From NCBI GenBank assembly GCA_016630955.3, contig CM049991.1, positions 62,001-126,000 on the forward strand: a stretch of DNA of 64,000 nucleotides. The letters are read 5' to 3'. The notes under the pieces were generated by a model. It was not told the DNA's origin and did not search any database. It worked only from the letters and a program-made list of their open reading frames with translations. Both the position numbers and the translations under genes were made by a program. Shown one piece after another: positions 33,540 through 44,506 of this stretch. The stretch comes from Didymella arachidicola. Its lineage: Eukaryota; Ascomycota; Dothideomycetes; Pleosporales; Didymellaceae. Each line of letters starts with the position of its first letter. The stretch's first letter is position 1.

Positions 33540-34689
33540 CTAGGAAAGACCGGCAGCCTGTATAGCGAAAGAGGCAGCAGAGTCAGCAACACTGCCGTAG
33601 CTGAGATGGCTGCCAGTGGCGCCACCGTCACCGCCACCGCCGCAGATGGTGTCAGAGGTGCCGCAGAACTGCTTGACTTTGTCGGCAGAAAGGCCTGAAA
33701 TAGCCTGTCGCTTCAGTGGGTCACCAAACATGATGACTCCCGCGACATCTCCCACCGTGACACCATTCGAGAAAGCGTTGTGAACGACCATAGCACCCTG
33801 ACTGTAACCAGAAACGATGACCTTGGTTCCGGGGCACTGCTGAATTGCCTGCTGGACGTACTGAGCCATGGCCTGGCCGCCATCGTTGCCCAGGTTGGCA
33901 TTTCCCTAACATGGCGTTAGCATCCAAATGAATAGGAGGATGACAAAATTGACTTACAGCAGCAGAGGCGGGGTAGTCGACACCCTGAACAGTTACCCTT
34001 TCGGCACCAAGCTTCGACCTGATCGCCTTAACCATGGGAGGGCCAGAGATGGTACCCATATTGCCCATCTCTCCAGTACCACGGGCGAAGATAACGGTCA
34101 TGTCAGTGCAGCAGGTGCGACCCTTCACGCCATCCTCAGAGCTACCGCTAGTACTGCCTGCGCAGCTAGCGCCGTTATTCTTGTTGCTACCTCCAGCAGA
34201 TCCAGTGCTCGTAGGCACAGCGCCACTAGTAACCAGGGTAGGAGTTGCGGTGACCTGAACGTCCGAGGAGTCCCCTAGGCTACCTCCAAAGCTGGGAGTG
34301 CTGCTTCCTCCAAGCCCGCTTAGACCACCACCAAGTAGACCTCCAAGGCCTCCAGAAGAGGACCCAGCTCCACCCGTAGAGGAAGGAATCAAGCCCGAAA
34401 GTCCTCCACTCGGGATCAGACCGGAGAGACCTCCAGAGCCGGGAGTCGACCCACCAGGGATCAGTCCTGAAAGACCTCCTGAAAGACCCCCGGAAAGCCC
34501 TCCGGAGCCGGAGGACGACTCACTGCCGCCAAGACCGGGAATCAGACCCGAGAGGCCTCCAGAGCCGGAGGATGAGCTACTGCCATCAAAACCAGGGAGA
34601 GAGGAAAGGCCGGAGGGCAAGCTGAACGGGCGGGGTAGGGCACTGGCTGCACCTGCTAAGGCAACGACAGATGCGGTTGAGTACTTCAT
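33540..34689 (-). CDS. cutinase with Gly/Ser-rich N-terminal extension
   Basis: Two exons on the minus strand, 33958-34689 and 33540-33905, with a 52-bp intron; 365 aa. A signal peptide (MKYSTASVVALAGAASALP) is followed by about 130 residues of low complexity with repeated (S)GGLSGLIP(G/S) units, then a Thr/Val-rich spacer and the cutinase domain: DMTVIFARGTGEMGNMG, the nucleophile pentapeptide in VIVSGYSQGAMV, the Asp in FCGTSDTIC and the His in GSHLSYG. It is thus an active-looking serine hydrolase of cutin or other polyesters, secreted. The repeat region makes it about 1.5 times the usual length of about 210-230 aa. Confidence 0.92.
34320..34620 (-). repeat. coding repeats (GGLSGLIP) in the cutinase N-terminus
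   Basis: About five imperfect copies of an 8-14-residue Gly/Ser/Leu/Ile/Pro unit give a low-complexity linker between the signal peptide and the catalytic domain. DNA-level similarity between units suggests slippage or unequal exchange. Confidence 0.75.
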
Positions 34690-34870
34690 GTTTGAAGGTC
34701 AGATTGGGCAACGATGCAAAGCGAAAGTTGAGCTCGTTGATGAACGAATGGATTAGAGAAGTAGAAGCGAAGGTGAGTGCACAGCACAATGAGAGACGAA
34801 GAGAACGAATGATGAAAGCCGACGATGCGATTCGATCCGATGATGCTATACTGGCGACAACTCCACGCTC

Positions 34871-34877
34871 TTATATA
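34871..34877 (-). promoter_or_regulatory. possible TATA box of the cutinase gene
   Basis: TATATAA on the minus strand about 180 bp upstream of the cutinase ATG. The rest of 34690-35494 has no gene I can support. Confidence 0.4.
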
Positions 34878-35494
34878 CTTGCAGCCATGGCATCTTTCAG
34901 TGATCAGTATACAGGCGGGCTCGGCGGCCAAGACACGGCAGTTTCGAAACAAAATAGCACTGTTTCTTGTTTCTCTAAGAAATGAGCAAGACGCTTGCTG
35001 CAAGTACCAGCAGAATTCTCGGAACAAAGCATAACTCGAATGCTTGCTTCTGCTCGGGTCATTCTCCTGTACGAGCAAGGTACTATCAGCCCATGTCCAG
35101 ATCCTCGGCGATCAGCTCAAGGAATGGGAATTTTGGCGGGAGCATCATGATCCAAGACCCATGTTGCCCTTCAATTCCCTGTTGTGGGGGTCAGCCTTGT
35201 TTTGTAGGGGAGATGGGTCTGCCCAATCCATGTCGAGGCTGCAACAACCGAGGATTTCGCCAAGTGGATGACAGTAGCGAGTTTCACCACAGCCTCGTGC
35301 AACAACGTCAAACAACGTCACAACGGTCAGCGTTGAAGTGAATTTTGAAGGGTGAAGAGGCCTGCAATCAGAAGTGAGAGTTGATTCAAAGTTCCGAGGC
35401 TGCTCTCAGGTCGCGCAATTGCACCGAGTTTCTCAAGACATTTGGCATGCTGATCGCGAGCGCGAGTGCGGCGTGTGCCCATCCACAAACCTTA

Positions 35495-36819
35495 CTACCT
35501 CGCACTTGCAGCCTCGACCTCCTTCGATGCGTCGTAACCATACAACCATGGTTGAACTTCTGGACATGTCCATCGACTTGGGAATGCGCCTTGTAGCTCT
35601 TGGCCCAACTGCCTGATCATTCGTTGATCACGCTCCTCCTGTTCTGGTCCGTCGCGCATGTGGAAGTCTTTGCGCTGCTTGAATGTCTCCCTGACAATGC
35701 CTTCGCCTCTTGCTTTCCTCAGCTTCTCGAACTTTCTCAGTGATTCAGGCAGCTGGGTCTTGTCTGTAAGATGCTTTGGGCCCAGCAGGAGTCCCAGCAC
35801 GGCACCATCTTCGATCGAGGAATTTGCGCCTTGCGCCAAGTACGGAAGCATGGGATGACAGGAGTCTCCGATGAGCACAAGGTTCGACTGCGAGTTGATC
35901 CACGAAGGCAGCTCTTCCCGGTGCATCAGTTTCCACTTGTCTACCTTGTCGACGCACTCCAGAAACTCGGTTAACCTGCGAGTGATGAGCGCACAGCGTT
36001 TTAATAAGGCGACACGACTTACACTGGGTCCCATCCTTCAAAAAGCTTTCTCATCTCGCCGATATCCCCTTCTGATTTTGACACACCCTCATCCAGATCG
36101 TCGGGCACAAGGAGAACAATGTTGTACATATTGCCACCACGCAGGCTGTATGCGACCACGTGCGCATCCGGGCCAGCCCAGAACTTGCATGCAAAATTCT
36201 GTACTATGTCCCTCAGCTTCTGGCTCTTGATTTGATCGATGTTCAGCACGACGCGGTACGCAAGGTCACCTGTTGGTAGTGGAGGATCCCTCTCTCCCAG
36301 CATCGCTGACCGACATGTCGACCAGAGCCCATCCGCACCGACGACTAGATCTGCTTCATATGTCTTTTCGTCCGCAGTCACCTTTGCCTTGTCTCCCGTC
36401 TTCGACCCAAAGTCTATCCCGGTGACCCGCGCATCGAGAACAACAGTGACACCAAGCTCCCTAGCCCTCTTCACGAGTGCCTGCTGCAGGTCCACGCGGT
36501 GGCAGTCTGAGAACGGCGCCCCGTACTTTCGTCTAATGTTGGCATCGAAGTTGTCCTCATTCGCTAGTAGTTTTCCCTTGTAGTTGTATACCGTGAGGGT
36601 TTTTGGTTCGCATACGAGATGTTTGAGTGAGTCGTATACGCCCCAGTCCTGGAACAAGCGTGTGGCATTCGGTGTGAGCTGCAGCCCGGCACCGACTTCA
36701 GCAAGCTCTTTCGCGCTCTCCAGCACTGTGACTGAGTGCCCGGAAAGTGCACATTGAATCGACGTGGCGAGACCGGACAGGCCTGCACCGACGATGAGAA
36801 TGTCAAGCTTCTGTGACAT
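35495..36819 (-). CDS. FAD-dependent monooxygenase (salicylate hydroxylase-like)
   Basis: Two exons on the minus strand, 36023-36819 and 35495-35975, with a 47-bp intron; 425 aa. Motifs in order: the Rossmann start ILIVGAGLSGLATSIQCALSG, GAGLQLTPNATRL, the DLVVGADGLWSTCR (DG) motif at about residue 165 and LIGDSCHPMLPYLAQGANSSIEDG (GD motif). This is the class A flavoprotein aromatic hydroxylase family, which inserts one oxygen into phenolic substrates using NAD(P)H. Fungal members act on salicylate, kynurenine-like compounds or secondary metabolites; the substrate cannot be told here. No other biosynthetic gene lies next to it. An intact transposon begins about 300 bp upstream of its start. 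Confidence 0.9.
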
Positions 36820-37125
36820 TGGCCGTGTTAGGAATTGAAGGTGTTGCTGGAGGTGAGTTGAGGCGGGGTGCAGTTGCGGGGAGGCTTGAAAAGAGACAAA
36901 TGCGCAACGTCTACCTAAGTAGTTATCTGTCGTGACGCGTTACATTTTATACGCGGGATCTCAAATCAACTACCGATCTGCTGCATGTCCAGCCCGAGCA
37001 TCGCGTGCCGCAATTGTATGCCGTGGGTCATGGCCGTTGTACGAGCGGAAGTACCTTGGTACGAAGGCTGGGGTGCGAGCGGGGCAGGCTCTCGGCTCCT
37101 GTACGTCACGAGTGCATACACAGTA

Positions 37126-38980
37126 ACGTGTTTTATAAGCGAGTCGTCAATACAAGCGAGTCGTCAGCCCCACCAACTTTGATCAACCACCTTAAGTCTT
37201 TTCATCATGCCTCAACGCTATGCCCCTCAAGTACTATCAAATGAAGCTGATGTTCAGCTTGCTATTAATTCTATTGTTTCAAAGCAGATTCAGTCTGAAA
37301 GCCGCGCTGCTCTAGCCTTTAACGTCCCTCGTATGACAATGCGCGACCGACGCGCTGGGAAGCCTGCCCGACGCGATTGCCAGCCCAACTCAAAGAAGCT
37401 TACCCAGCTAGAAGAGGAGGTGATTGTTAAATACATACTTGATCTAGATCTACGTGGATTTGCGCCTACGTACGCAGCTGTACGTGATATGGCTAATAGA
37501 CTGCTGGCTGCACGCAGTGCTAGTCAGGTTGGCGTCCACTGGCCGCGCAACTTTGTTAAGCGTACAGAGAGTCTTACAACGCGTTTCAACCGAGCTTATG
37601 ACAGGCAGAGAGCTCTATGCGAGGATCCTGTCCTTATCCAAGGCTGGTTTGAGCTTGTAGAGCAGACAAAGGCCAAGTACGGCATCTGCGACGAAGACGT
37701 CTACAACTTTGACGAGGCTGGCTTTATGATGGGCAAGATCACAACGCAGCTTGTTGTGACAGGATCAGAGAGGAGAGGCAGGCCAAAGACTGTTCAGCCT
37801 GGCGACCGTGAGTGGGTGACAGTAATAGCAGCTATCAACGCTGCTGGCTGGTCAGTCCCACCGTTCCTAATCTTTGCTGGCAAGTACCACCTCTCTGCCT
37901 GGTATGAGGAGACAGAGATCCCACGCAACTGGGCAATTGCAGTTAGCGACAATGGCTGGACAAATAACGAGCTTGGGGTAGAGTGGCTGAAGCACTTTAA
38001 CGCTCACACTCAGGCTCGTGTAGTAGGAGCGCGGCGCCTACTTATCCTTGACGGCCACGAGAGCCACCACTCTCTTGGATTCCAGGAGCTCTGCAAGGAG
38101 CACAACATCTACACGCTCTGTATGCCACCTCACTCCTCTCACCTACTCCAGCCTCTTGACGTTGGCTGCTTCTCCCCGTTGAAGCGCGCTTACAGTCGTG
38201 AGGTAGAGAGCCTGATGCGCAACCACATCAACCACATCACCAAGCTTGAGTTTCTGCCTGCGTTTAAGGCGGCCTTTAATCGATCGTTCACGCCAGTCAA
38301 TATCTGCTCAGCCTTCCGGGGAGCAGGTCTAGTACCTTATCAGCCAGAGGCTGTCCTCTCAAAGCTAGACGTACAGCTACGTACACCTACTCCACCAGCG
38401 GCTCTCACAGAGGCTCTCTGGGAGGCTCGTACTCCAAGCACCGCCCGCGAGCTTGAGGCTCAATCAAGCCTAATTCGTGAGCGCATACGCCAGCACAAGA
38501 GCTCGTCACCAGCTTCTATAATTGAGAAGATAGACCAGCTTAAGAAAGGAGCTGAGATGATGATCCTCTCAGCTGAGCTGATGAAGGAAAGGATTGCTAG
38601 CCTTGAGAGGGCTAACAAAGCAGCGTCAAAGCGTAGGGAGCGCAAGAAGAAGCGTATACAGAAGCAAGGAGTGTTAACAAAGGGGACTGGAGAGGATATA
38701 CTTGCTCAACGTGAGGCAGATCAGCAGCTTGCTCGTGAGGAGCGTCATGGAGGAGAGCGATCAGGCCTTAGCCGCCAGGCTCTGGCGCGCTGTAAGACGT
38801 GTAGGGAGACTGGGCACAACTCACGTACATGCAAGAAAGAGGCTGTAGCTACTGCTTAATCTACTCTATTAATTTCTAGATACTTTACTATTGCGTTGTT
38901 AAGATATACGCGTTAAGAGGTGCACAGAGTTGGTGGGGCTGACGACTCGCTTGTATTGACGACTCGCTTGTAAAACACGT
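37126..38980 (+). mobile_element. complete Fot1/pogo-type DNA transposon
   Basis: 1855-bp element flanked by a TA dinucleotide on each side (37124-37125 and 38981-38982), the target duplication typical of Tc1/mariner-pogo elements. Terminal inverted repeats of about 53 bp (37126-37178 and 38928-38980) differ at one position. Each repeat contains two direct copies of AAGCGAGTCGTCA with 17-bp period, likely binding sites for the transposase. A single long ORF fills the interior. Near-identical ends and an unbroken ORF point to a recent insertion. Confidence 0.92.
37207..38859 (+). CDS. pogo/Fot1-type DDE transposase with C-terminal zinc knuckle
   Basis: Intact single-exon ORF of 550 aa. The N-terminus holds a Psq-like helix-turn-helix and a CENP-B-type DNA-binding region (VLSNEADVQLAINSIV; MTMRDRRAGKPARR; HWPRNFVKRTESLTTRFNR). 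The DDE_1 catalytic core has its three acids in VYNFDEAGF, LLILDGHESHHS and LQPLDVGCFSPLKRAY (a D-D-D triad). A basic coiled-coil (KAASKRRERKKKRIQKQ) is followed by a CCHC zinc knuckle, CKTCRETGHNSRTC, near the end. It catalyses cut-and-paste transposition. All key residues are present, so it may be active. Confidence 0.93.
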   Translation: MPQRYAPQVLSNEADVQLAINSIVSKQIQSESRAALAFNVPRMTMRDRRAGKPARRDCQPNSKKLTQLEEEVIVKYILDLDLRGFAPTYAAVRDMANRLLAARSASQVGVHWPRNFVKRTESLTTRFNRAYDRQRALCEDPVLIQGWFELVEQTKAKYGICDEDVYNFDEAGFMMGKITTQLVVTGSERRGRPKTVQPGDREWVTVIAAINAAGWSVPPFLIFAGKYHLSAWYEETEIPRNWAIAVSDNGWTNNELGVEWLKHFNAHTQARVVGARRLLILDGHESHHSLGFQELCKEHNIYTLCMPPHSSHLLQPLDVGCFSPLKRAYSREVESLMRNHINHITKLEFLPAFKAAFNRSFTPVNICSAFRGAGLVPYQPEAVLSKLDVQLRTPTPPAALTEALWEARTPSTARELEAQSSLIRERIRQHKSSSPASIIEKIDQLKKGAEMMILSAELMKERIASLERANKAASKRRERKKKRIQKQGVLTKGTGEDILAQREADQQLAREERHGGERSGLSRQALARCKTCRETGHNSRTCKKEAVATA

Positions 38981-39011
38981 TACATCAAGTTACGCTAAGT
39001 GGTCGATCTCC

Positions 39012-39756
39012 CTATTTCGCTGCAGTATTCGGTCCGTGGCTGTGAGCCAAGTTGTGCCCAGTCTTCTGGACTGCGCGCTTATAGCCCTCCGAATCCTCAC
39101 ACGCCTTGAGCCAATGCTCAATGTTTGGCCATTGCTTGCCATTTGTACCCAGCTCTCTGGCAGTGATGAAAGCCGCTGAGAAGTGCATCATAATATCTGC
39201 AGCAGTTGGGTGATCACCAACCAGGAACTGACCAGGCGATAACGAAAGCTCGCTTTCCAACCATGACATGTCATTCTGAACATTGACGGACATGCCTCTT
39301 TCAGCGGCCTCGATGACTCCTTCAGGCGCGTCTTTGAGGTTCCAACGAGCATACAGTATAGCTAGACCATGAAGTGCGAATGTAGCTTCAGCGGCATGGC
39401 TCCATTGCAAAACTTGGACCTTCTTCTTGGGATCCCTGGGAACCAGCTTGCCGTCTTTGTCGTAATTGTCACATAAATAGCTTGCACAGTCAGTGTTCCG
39501 CCTATCGAGTGAGATCCCCGCCTTACTCGCTGATAGCACCACTCTCGTAAACTACGAGATCGCCATCCTTGATAGTTGGAAATTTGCCCAATGGGTTGCC
39601 AGACGCGAGCTTGAAGTCTTCAGGGGCTTTCGATGCTGAGGTGCGGTCGGAAAACTTGACCTCATAGTCAAGACCCAGCTCCTCAAGCAGCCATGCGGTG
39701 CGAATGCAGCGAGAGGCTTGCAGAAAGTAGAGAGTGATTGGAGGCATGGCAAACAA
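39012..39756 (-). CDS. glutathione S-transferase
   Basis: Two exons on the minus strand, 39527-39756 and 39012-39480, with a 46-bp intron; 232 aa. The thioredoxin-like N-domain reads ITLYFLQASRCIRTAWLLEELGLDYEV, then NPLGKFPTIKDGDLVVYESGAIS (the Pro and the glutathione-gamma-glutamyl binding E-S). The all-alpha C-domain includes LSPGQFLVGDHPTAADIMM, the family's capping box. It should conjugate glutathione to electrophiles or act as a peroxidase in the cytosol. The second Met (39747) is an equally good start. It lies close to two further GST modules downstream (41170-42913). Confidence 0.9.
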
Positions 39757-40018
39757 AGAAAGAATGCGAACGAATCGAAGGGAATAAGTCGTCCTTGAGA
39801 TGAGTATCGAACAGCTGAAAGTATCGAGTTTCTTCTGTACCCGTCGATTCGTGGGGTGGCGTCATATAAACGGTGCGGAGTTGTCCCCGGCGGGGGGGAG
39901 GAGCATCGCATGAAAGGGTCCAGAAACATTTCATTTCGAGAGAAGCCGACCACATCTTGTCGACTCTGTGGCCGGCCTTCTTTTTCGTGTTGAGCTTGGT
40001 TTTGGTTGATGTTCTCGC

Positions 40019-40765
40019 TTAACTCTGCTTCCTCAGGATGAAGCCGTAGTATTCGAAGCTACTGTCGCCGCCTCCCAAGATCTCCATTTCATAGTACCAT
40101 TCATTGTCGCGGTTCAAGATGGGCTTGATGAAATGAGGTTGTCGGTAAGTGATGTACAAGAAGAAACCATCCTGTTTCAGGACTCGTTGAACCTGGTCCT
40201 GTCAGATCCTTGCGCTCTTGAAATGACCAAGTTTGTCTGCTCACCTCTTTCATGTACTTTCCACTGTTTTCCAGTGTCTCTTCTGGCGGGCTCCACGGAC
40301 TGCCGAAGATCATTGCGTCCAATGTGCCTTTATCGAAAGCAACATCGATACTTCCTGTCTCGATGTCTTTCATGTCTCGGACATCGCCAACTTGAAAGGT
40401 GACGCCTGTTTCCGCTCCATGGCGAGACTTCATCAGGTCAACTACAACAGCAGAAAAGTCGAGACAAAGCTGGTTGACATAGCCTCTCTTTAGCAGATCG
40501 TAGGGTACAGTCTAGCACTTGTTAGCCATTGCTCGCCAACGGATCTCGCAAGGACACTGACACTGTCGCCGCTTCCCAGGTGTAGAACCCTTGGGTTAGA
40601 CTCAGCCTTGCGGTTTGTAAACAAATGCTTCTCGAAGAACGGTTCCAAGGATGCGAAATCCCGGAACCATTCATGGGTCGGCTCGGTACTGTCACCGGCC
40701 TTCGAGTAGCGCTCATCCCAGAAGGACGCATGGCCGAGTGCAGCACCTTCGTCTGTTTTCGGCAT
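40019..40765 (-). CDS. class I SAM-dependent methyltransferase (EEF1A-lysine methyltransferase-like)
   Basis: Three exons on the minus strand: 40562-40765, 40245-40511 and 40019-40198, with introns of 50 and 46 bp; 216 aa. The start GHASFWDERYSK is typical of the METTL12/METTL13 group. Motif I is LHLGSGDSTVPYDLLKRGY, split by the first intron after GDS; then LCLDFSAV and VAFDKGTLDAMIFG, where DKGTLDA is the diagnostic motif of this subgroup; the final strand block is FFLYITYRQPHF. The human relative EEF1AKMT4 and the yeast EF1A methyltransferases modify lysines of elongation factor 1A. That substrate is an inference here. Confidence 0.85.
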
Positions 40766-41169
40766 ATTGATACGAGCTGATGTGGTTGTTGCAGGTCACG
40801 AATTCGTTGTTGCAAATTTGGCAAGTCCGATGGGTCTGTGCGCGAATGTTCTTGAACCCACATGCCTTCATTTATATCACGACAACTGGAGCCTCAGCAG
40901 AAGCAAGCATCATCACAGCTGTCATCCGTTTCCAGACGCTCTTCCCCTTGTCGCACAAGCGGTATCATCAACATGTAAATCAGCCAATGACGAGGGTGCC
41001 ATTGACTCGGCATCTGCGAGCCTCGGCTCGGCCCGACATCATGAGCCTCGTGTGGGGTAAACAGTGAATACGATACGCGCGTGAAGTTGAACGCACGACT
41101 CTAAACAGTCATGAACGCCTTTCCCATAGTTCCTGAACATTAGTTTCTCCTCACCCCGTGTTGCCAATC

Positions 41170-42913
41170 ATGGTGCCGACGGAGAGACCAATTCTATTTC
41201 ATTATGCACAGTCCATCTACTCTCACCGAGTTCTGTGGTATCTATGGCTTCGTGGCATTGACTATGATGAGTGCGTAAGTCAAGATTTGGGCACTTGCCA
41301 TTTTTTATCGCTGATCCAGGTAGATACAACCGCCAGTAATGCCACGGCCTGACCTGGTATCAATCGATGTGAAGTACAGGCGTATACCCATCATGGCTAT
41401 TGGAAAGGATATTTACATCGATTCACGCCTTATCATCTCTAAATTGGAGTCTTTGTATCCTGACAGCTCATTGGCGCCGACAACAGCAGAACAGGCCGGG
41501 ATGAGGCAGCTGCTCGAACATTACAGCGACAGCGGTCTCTTCAACAGCGCCGTCAAACTCATGCCCTACTGGTCTTCCAACAGCCTGGTGCGGAACAAGA
41601 CGTTTCTCGACGACAGACAGAAATTGATGGGCGGCAGACGCATGACCGCGGAGAAGATGCAAGCTGGTCGACCCGACGGCCTGGCGAACATGCGGCAAGC
41701 GTTCGACCTGCTTGAGACCACGTTCCTTGCCGATGATAGACAATGGATACTGGGCACCGATGGGCCGAGCGTTGCAGATATCGACGCCGTCTGGCCTTTC
41801 GAGTGGCTTGTTGTAGATTGCGGCATGAAAGGCGCGCTTCCTGACGAGCATTTCGGCGCGAACAAGTATCCAAAAACCCACGCGTGGATCCAACGCTTCA
41901 TGAGCCGCGTCAAGTTCGCGAAAGACAAAGCCGCAAAGCCGATCTCACTCGATGGGAAGACAATGCGCGAACAAATCCTGAGCACGAGTTCGTCTCCCAA
42001 GCCACCCTCATTCGACGAGAGCGATCCCCTCGGCTTCAAGCAAGGCGACCACGTCTCAGTCTACCCCTCAGACTACGGCCAAGCGCACAAAGACCAGGGC
42101 GCTCTCCTCAGCCTCACAGCCTCTGAAGTCGTGATCCGCAACAGCTTAGGCCTGCATCTGCACTTTCCCCGCTGCAACTTCCGCATCACGACAGCCGCAC
42201 CCCAAGCGTTGGAGAAACCAACCAAGCTCCCCAAAATGCGACTCATCTACCACCCCTTGTCGCCATACTCCCGCAAAGTCTTCGCCCTCGCCCACGAACT
42301 CAACCTCGCGCAGCACATGACCCTCGACAAAGTCGTCGTCGCCCCAATCCCAATCAAAGGCTGGAGCGACGACACTGACGCCGTAGCCAAATTCAACCCC
42401 CTGGGCAAGATCCCCTGTCTCGTCACCGACGACGTCCCGACCGGTGTCTTCGACTCGCGCGTTATATGCGAGTACCTGACCGCTCTCGCCGGCGTGCAGC
42501 CGAAAAAAAAAAGAAATGGCAAACACTGGCAGATGCGGGCGCTGCACGCCTGCGCAGATGGGATCATGGACGCAGCGGTGCTCATAACATACGAGCTCGG
42601 CATCAGGAAAGCGCGGGGTGTGTTCTTCCGGGAGTGGGTCGAGGGGCAGAAGACGAAGATTGCAAGGGGGCTGGATCGGTTTGAAGATGCGGTCGTGGAG
42701 GGCGTGCTGGCTGACTTGGGTAGTGGACGCGCGACGGCGGATGAGGTCGCTGTGGGTGTTGCGACGGGTGTGGCGCAGCGGATTGGTGTGGAGTGGCAGA
42801 GGGGGAGACCGGGGTTGGAGGCGTGGATGGGGCAGTGGGAGGAGAGGGGGAGTTTTGTTGCGACGCCGCCGGGTGAAGACTGGGGTGTTGTGAATCGTGT
42901 CGCGAAGCTTTAA
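41170..42913 (+). CDS. tandem double glutathione S-transferase-like protein
   Basis: Two exons, 41170-41274 and 41324-42913, with a 49-bp intron (the acceptor GGTAG gives CIQPPVMPRP); 564 aa. The first half is a GST-like protein of a fungal group: ILFHYAQSIYSHRVLWYLWLRG, PVMPRPDL, YRRIPIMAIGKDIYIDSRLII and an alpha domain ending near NSLGLHLHFPRCNFRI. A second complete thioredoxin-like start follows at about residue 357 without any stop: MRLIYHPLSPYSRKVFALAHEL, then NPLGKIPCLVTDDV and FDSRVICEYL, with its own helical domain. The two halves look like two normally separate genes joined in frame. An A-rich run (about 42503-42513, KKKR) lies in the second half. Confidence 0.8.
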
Positions 42914-43643
42914 GCGGGAGCAGAATGTAAATGTCATTCGCTCGATTTCCTTGGATTTCTAGAGTACGCCTCTACGACCACGGACCCCACATATCCATAT
43001 TCCACGACGTATAAATTAAGCTGACAATTCCACGGCGCTCGCCACCCACTCCGTCTAAGCGCGTGAGCAATCACCAGCCCTCACATGCGCCCGCATCCCT
43101 CCATATCCGCGCTGAAACGAGCCCATCGTCTCCTCTCACCGTCTCGACAACAGGACAGGACAATGTACACTCTACTCTATAGATGCTAGGTATGCAGGGA
43201 TGTGGACGGGCGAGTCGTGGATCTGGATCTGGGTTCGAATTCGATGAGATATTCAGCGATTTCGCGACTAGGCAGGTTCGCGATTATGGGGATGGCGTTT
43301 GAGGGAGGGGAGTGATGGCGCGGGTAGGGTCAGGTAGTGGGTTTGAGGAGCGGGTGGATGTGTGGGTGTTGTGTTTAGATTTTGTAGTTTGTAAGCGCGG
43401 TGTACATGGGTCTCGAGGGGTCGTGGAGAGTGTCCATGTGGTCATGTATCGACGCGCGAGTGCACGGTTTGTGGGCGGCGCGGTGCGGTGTCTGATGCTC
43501 GTTCAGACATGCTCCATCTGACGTGAGGTCGTTCCTGCGTAGATGCAGCGGTGCAGCTCTTCTCCCCCGCCATTCAAGACGTGCGGGCATGTGCTTTACA
43601 CTCGCAGCTCAGCTCTGTAACATCTCTTCACAACATCCTCCCC
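42914..43643. other. convergent intergenic region
   Basis: 3' ends of the double GST (plus) and RRP40 (minus). GT-rich and CT-rich tracts occur but no gene is recognised. Confidence 0.45.
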
Positions 43644-44414
43644 TCAAAGACGCTTCAAAATATCAGCAGCAAGCTTCCGCTGCCCGCTCTCCCCCAGCGC
43701 CTTCTGATCAACCTCTTGTATCCCGTGCCCCACCGCCAGCGTCGTCCTCACATCCCCCCCCTCCACATGCAGTATCCCGTTCCGCCCCACTGTCATCTCA
43801 AACCCGACCTTCGCGCCCAGCACATCCAGCAGCACCAGCTCGCTCTTCGGCGCGAGTAACCGCCGCGCCATGCCCAGACTAATCTTGAACACCATGCCGC
43901 CCTTCAGCGGCCCCAGCCCCTCGCCCTTGCCGGTGGAGGGGTCCACGCACGTCAGTTCCGGCGGGGTGTCGCGGCCGGCGGAGGCGACGCGGCAATAGAC
44001 GAGCGAGTTGGGGGGGAGCTGGGGGCGGGTCTTCTTTGTGGCGCCTTCGAAGGCGAGGTGGGGGAGGGCGGCGGGGGGCGTCTCGGGGGTGAGGAGGCAG
44101 TTGAAGTTCTCTGCTGCGCTGCCGTTGACGGTGGCGATGACGAGGTCGTTGGGGAAGGGCGTGTACTGGACTGTTAGCGCTCGGATGCGTATTTAGAAAG
44201 AGAGGATTACCCGGCCGCTGTTGTACTCGACCAGGGCGGCGTTCTTGCGGTTGTCGGTCGCGAGCGTGCCGGCGACGGTGGCGGTGACGGTGTTGGGCGG
44301 GATGTGGCGCAGGCCCGGGCCCAGGGTGAGCGTCTTCTTCTTGCCTGTGCCCGTCGGCAGCGCGCTCTGGGGGATCACATCGCCGGGCAGGACGACGGCG
44401 AGCGCAGTGGCCAT
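43644..44414 (-). CDS. rrp40: exosome complex component RRP40
   Basis: Two exons on the minus strand, 44211-44414 and 43644-44165, with a 45-bp intron; 241 aa, matching yeast Rrp40 in size. The N-terminal domain starts VVLPGDVIPQ; the S1-like part includes YTPFPNDLVIATV, and the KH part has GMVFKISLGMARRLL and VGFEMTVGRNGILHVEG, which includes the GxNG motif. It is a cap subunit of the 3'-5' RNA exosome in nucleus and cytoplasm and guides RNA into the core. An in-frame Met 11 codons upstream (44447) exists, but the conserved start is 44414. It is divergent from SSZ1 with 225 bp between starts. Confidence 0.93.
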
Positions 44415-44498
44415 GGCGTGTCGGTGGTGGTGCGGCCGGGACGTCACCGCGCGCGCAGTCGACTTTTAGACGCGGGACTGTCTGCGGCGGCGCTAGTC

Positions 44499-44506
44499 AA
44501 AAATTC
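44499..44506. promoter_or_regulatory. RRPE-like AT core in the RRP40/SSZ1 bidirectional promoter
   Basis: The 225-bp gap between the two divergent starts is GC-rich apart from one TCAAAAATTC stretch, which resembles the ribosomal-RNA-processing element (GAAAAATT core) seen in promoters of ribosome biogenesis genes. This is a single imperfect match. Confidence 0.3.

Noticed and set aside
39012..42913. GST-methyltransferase-GST group as a secondary-metabolite cluster
   Set aside because: No polyketide synthase, NRPS, terpene synthase or cluster regulator is adjacent. The methyltransferase is of the EF1A-lysine type.
42146..42937. Minus-strand frame opposite the double GST
   Set aside because: Low-complexity His/Pro/Arg-rich product opposite strongly conserved GST motifs. 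Not a gene.
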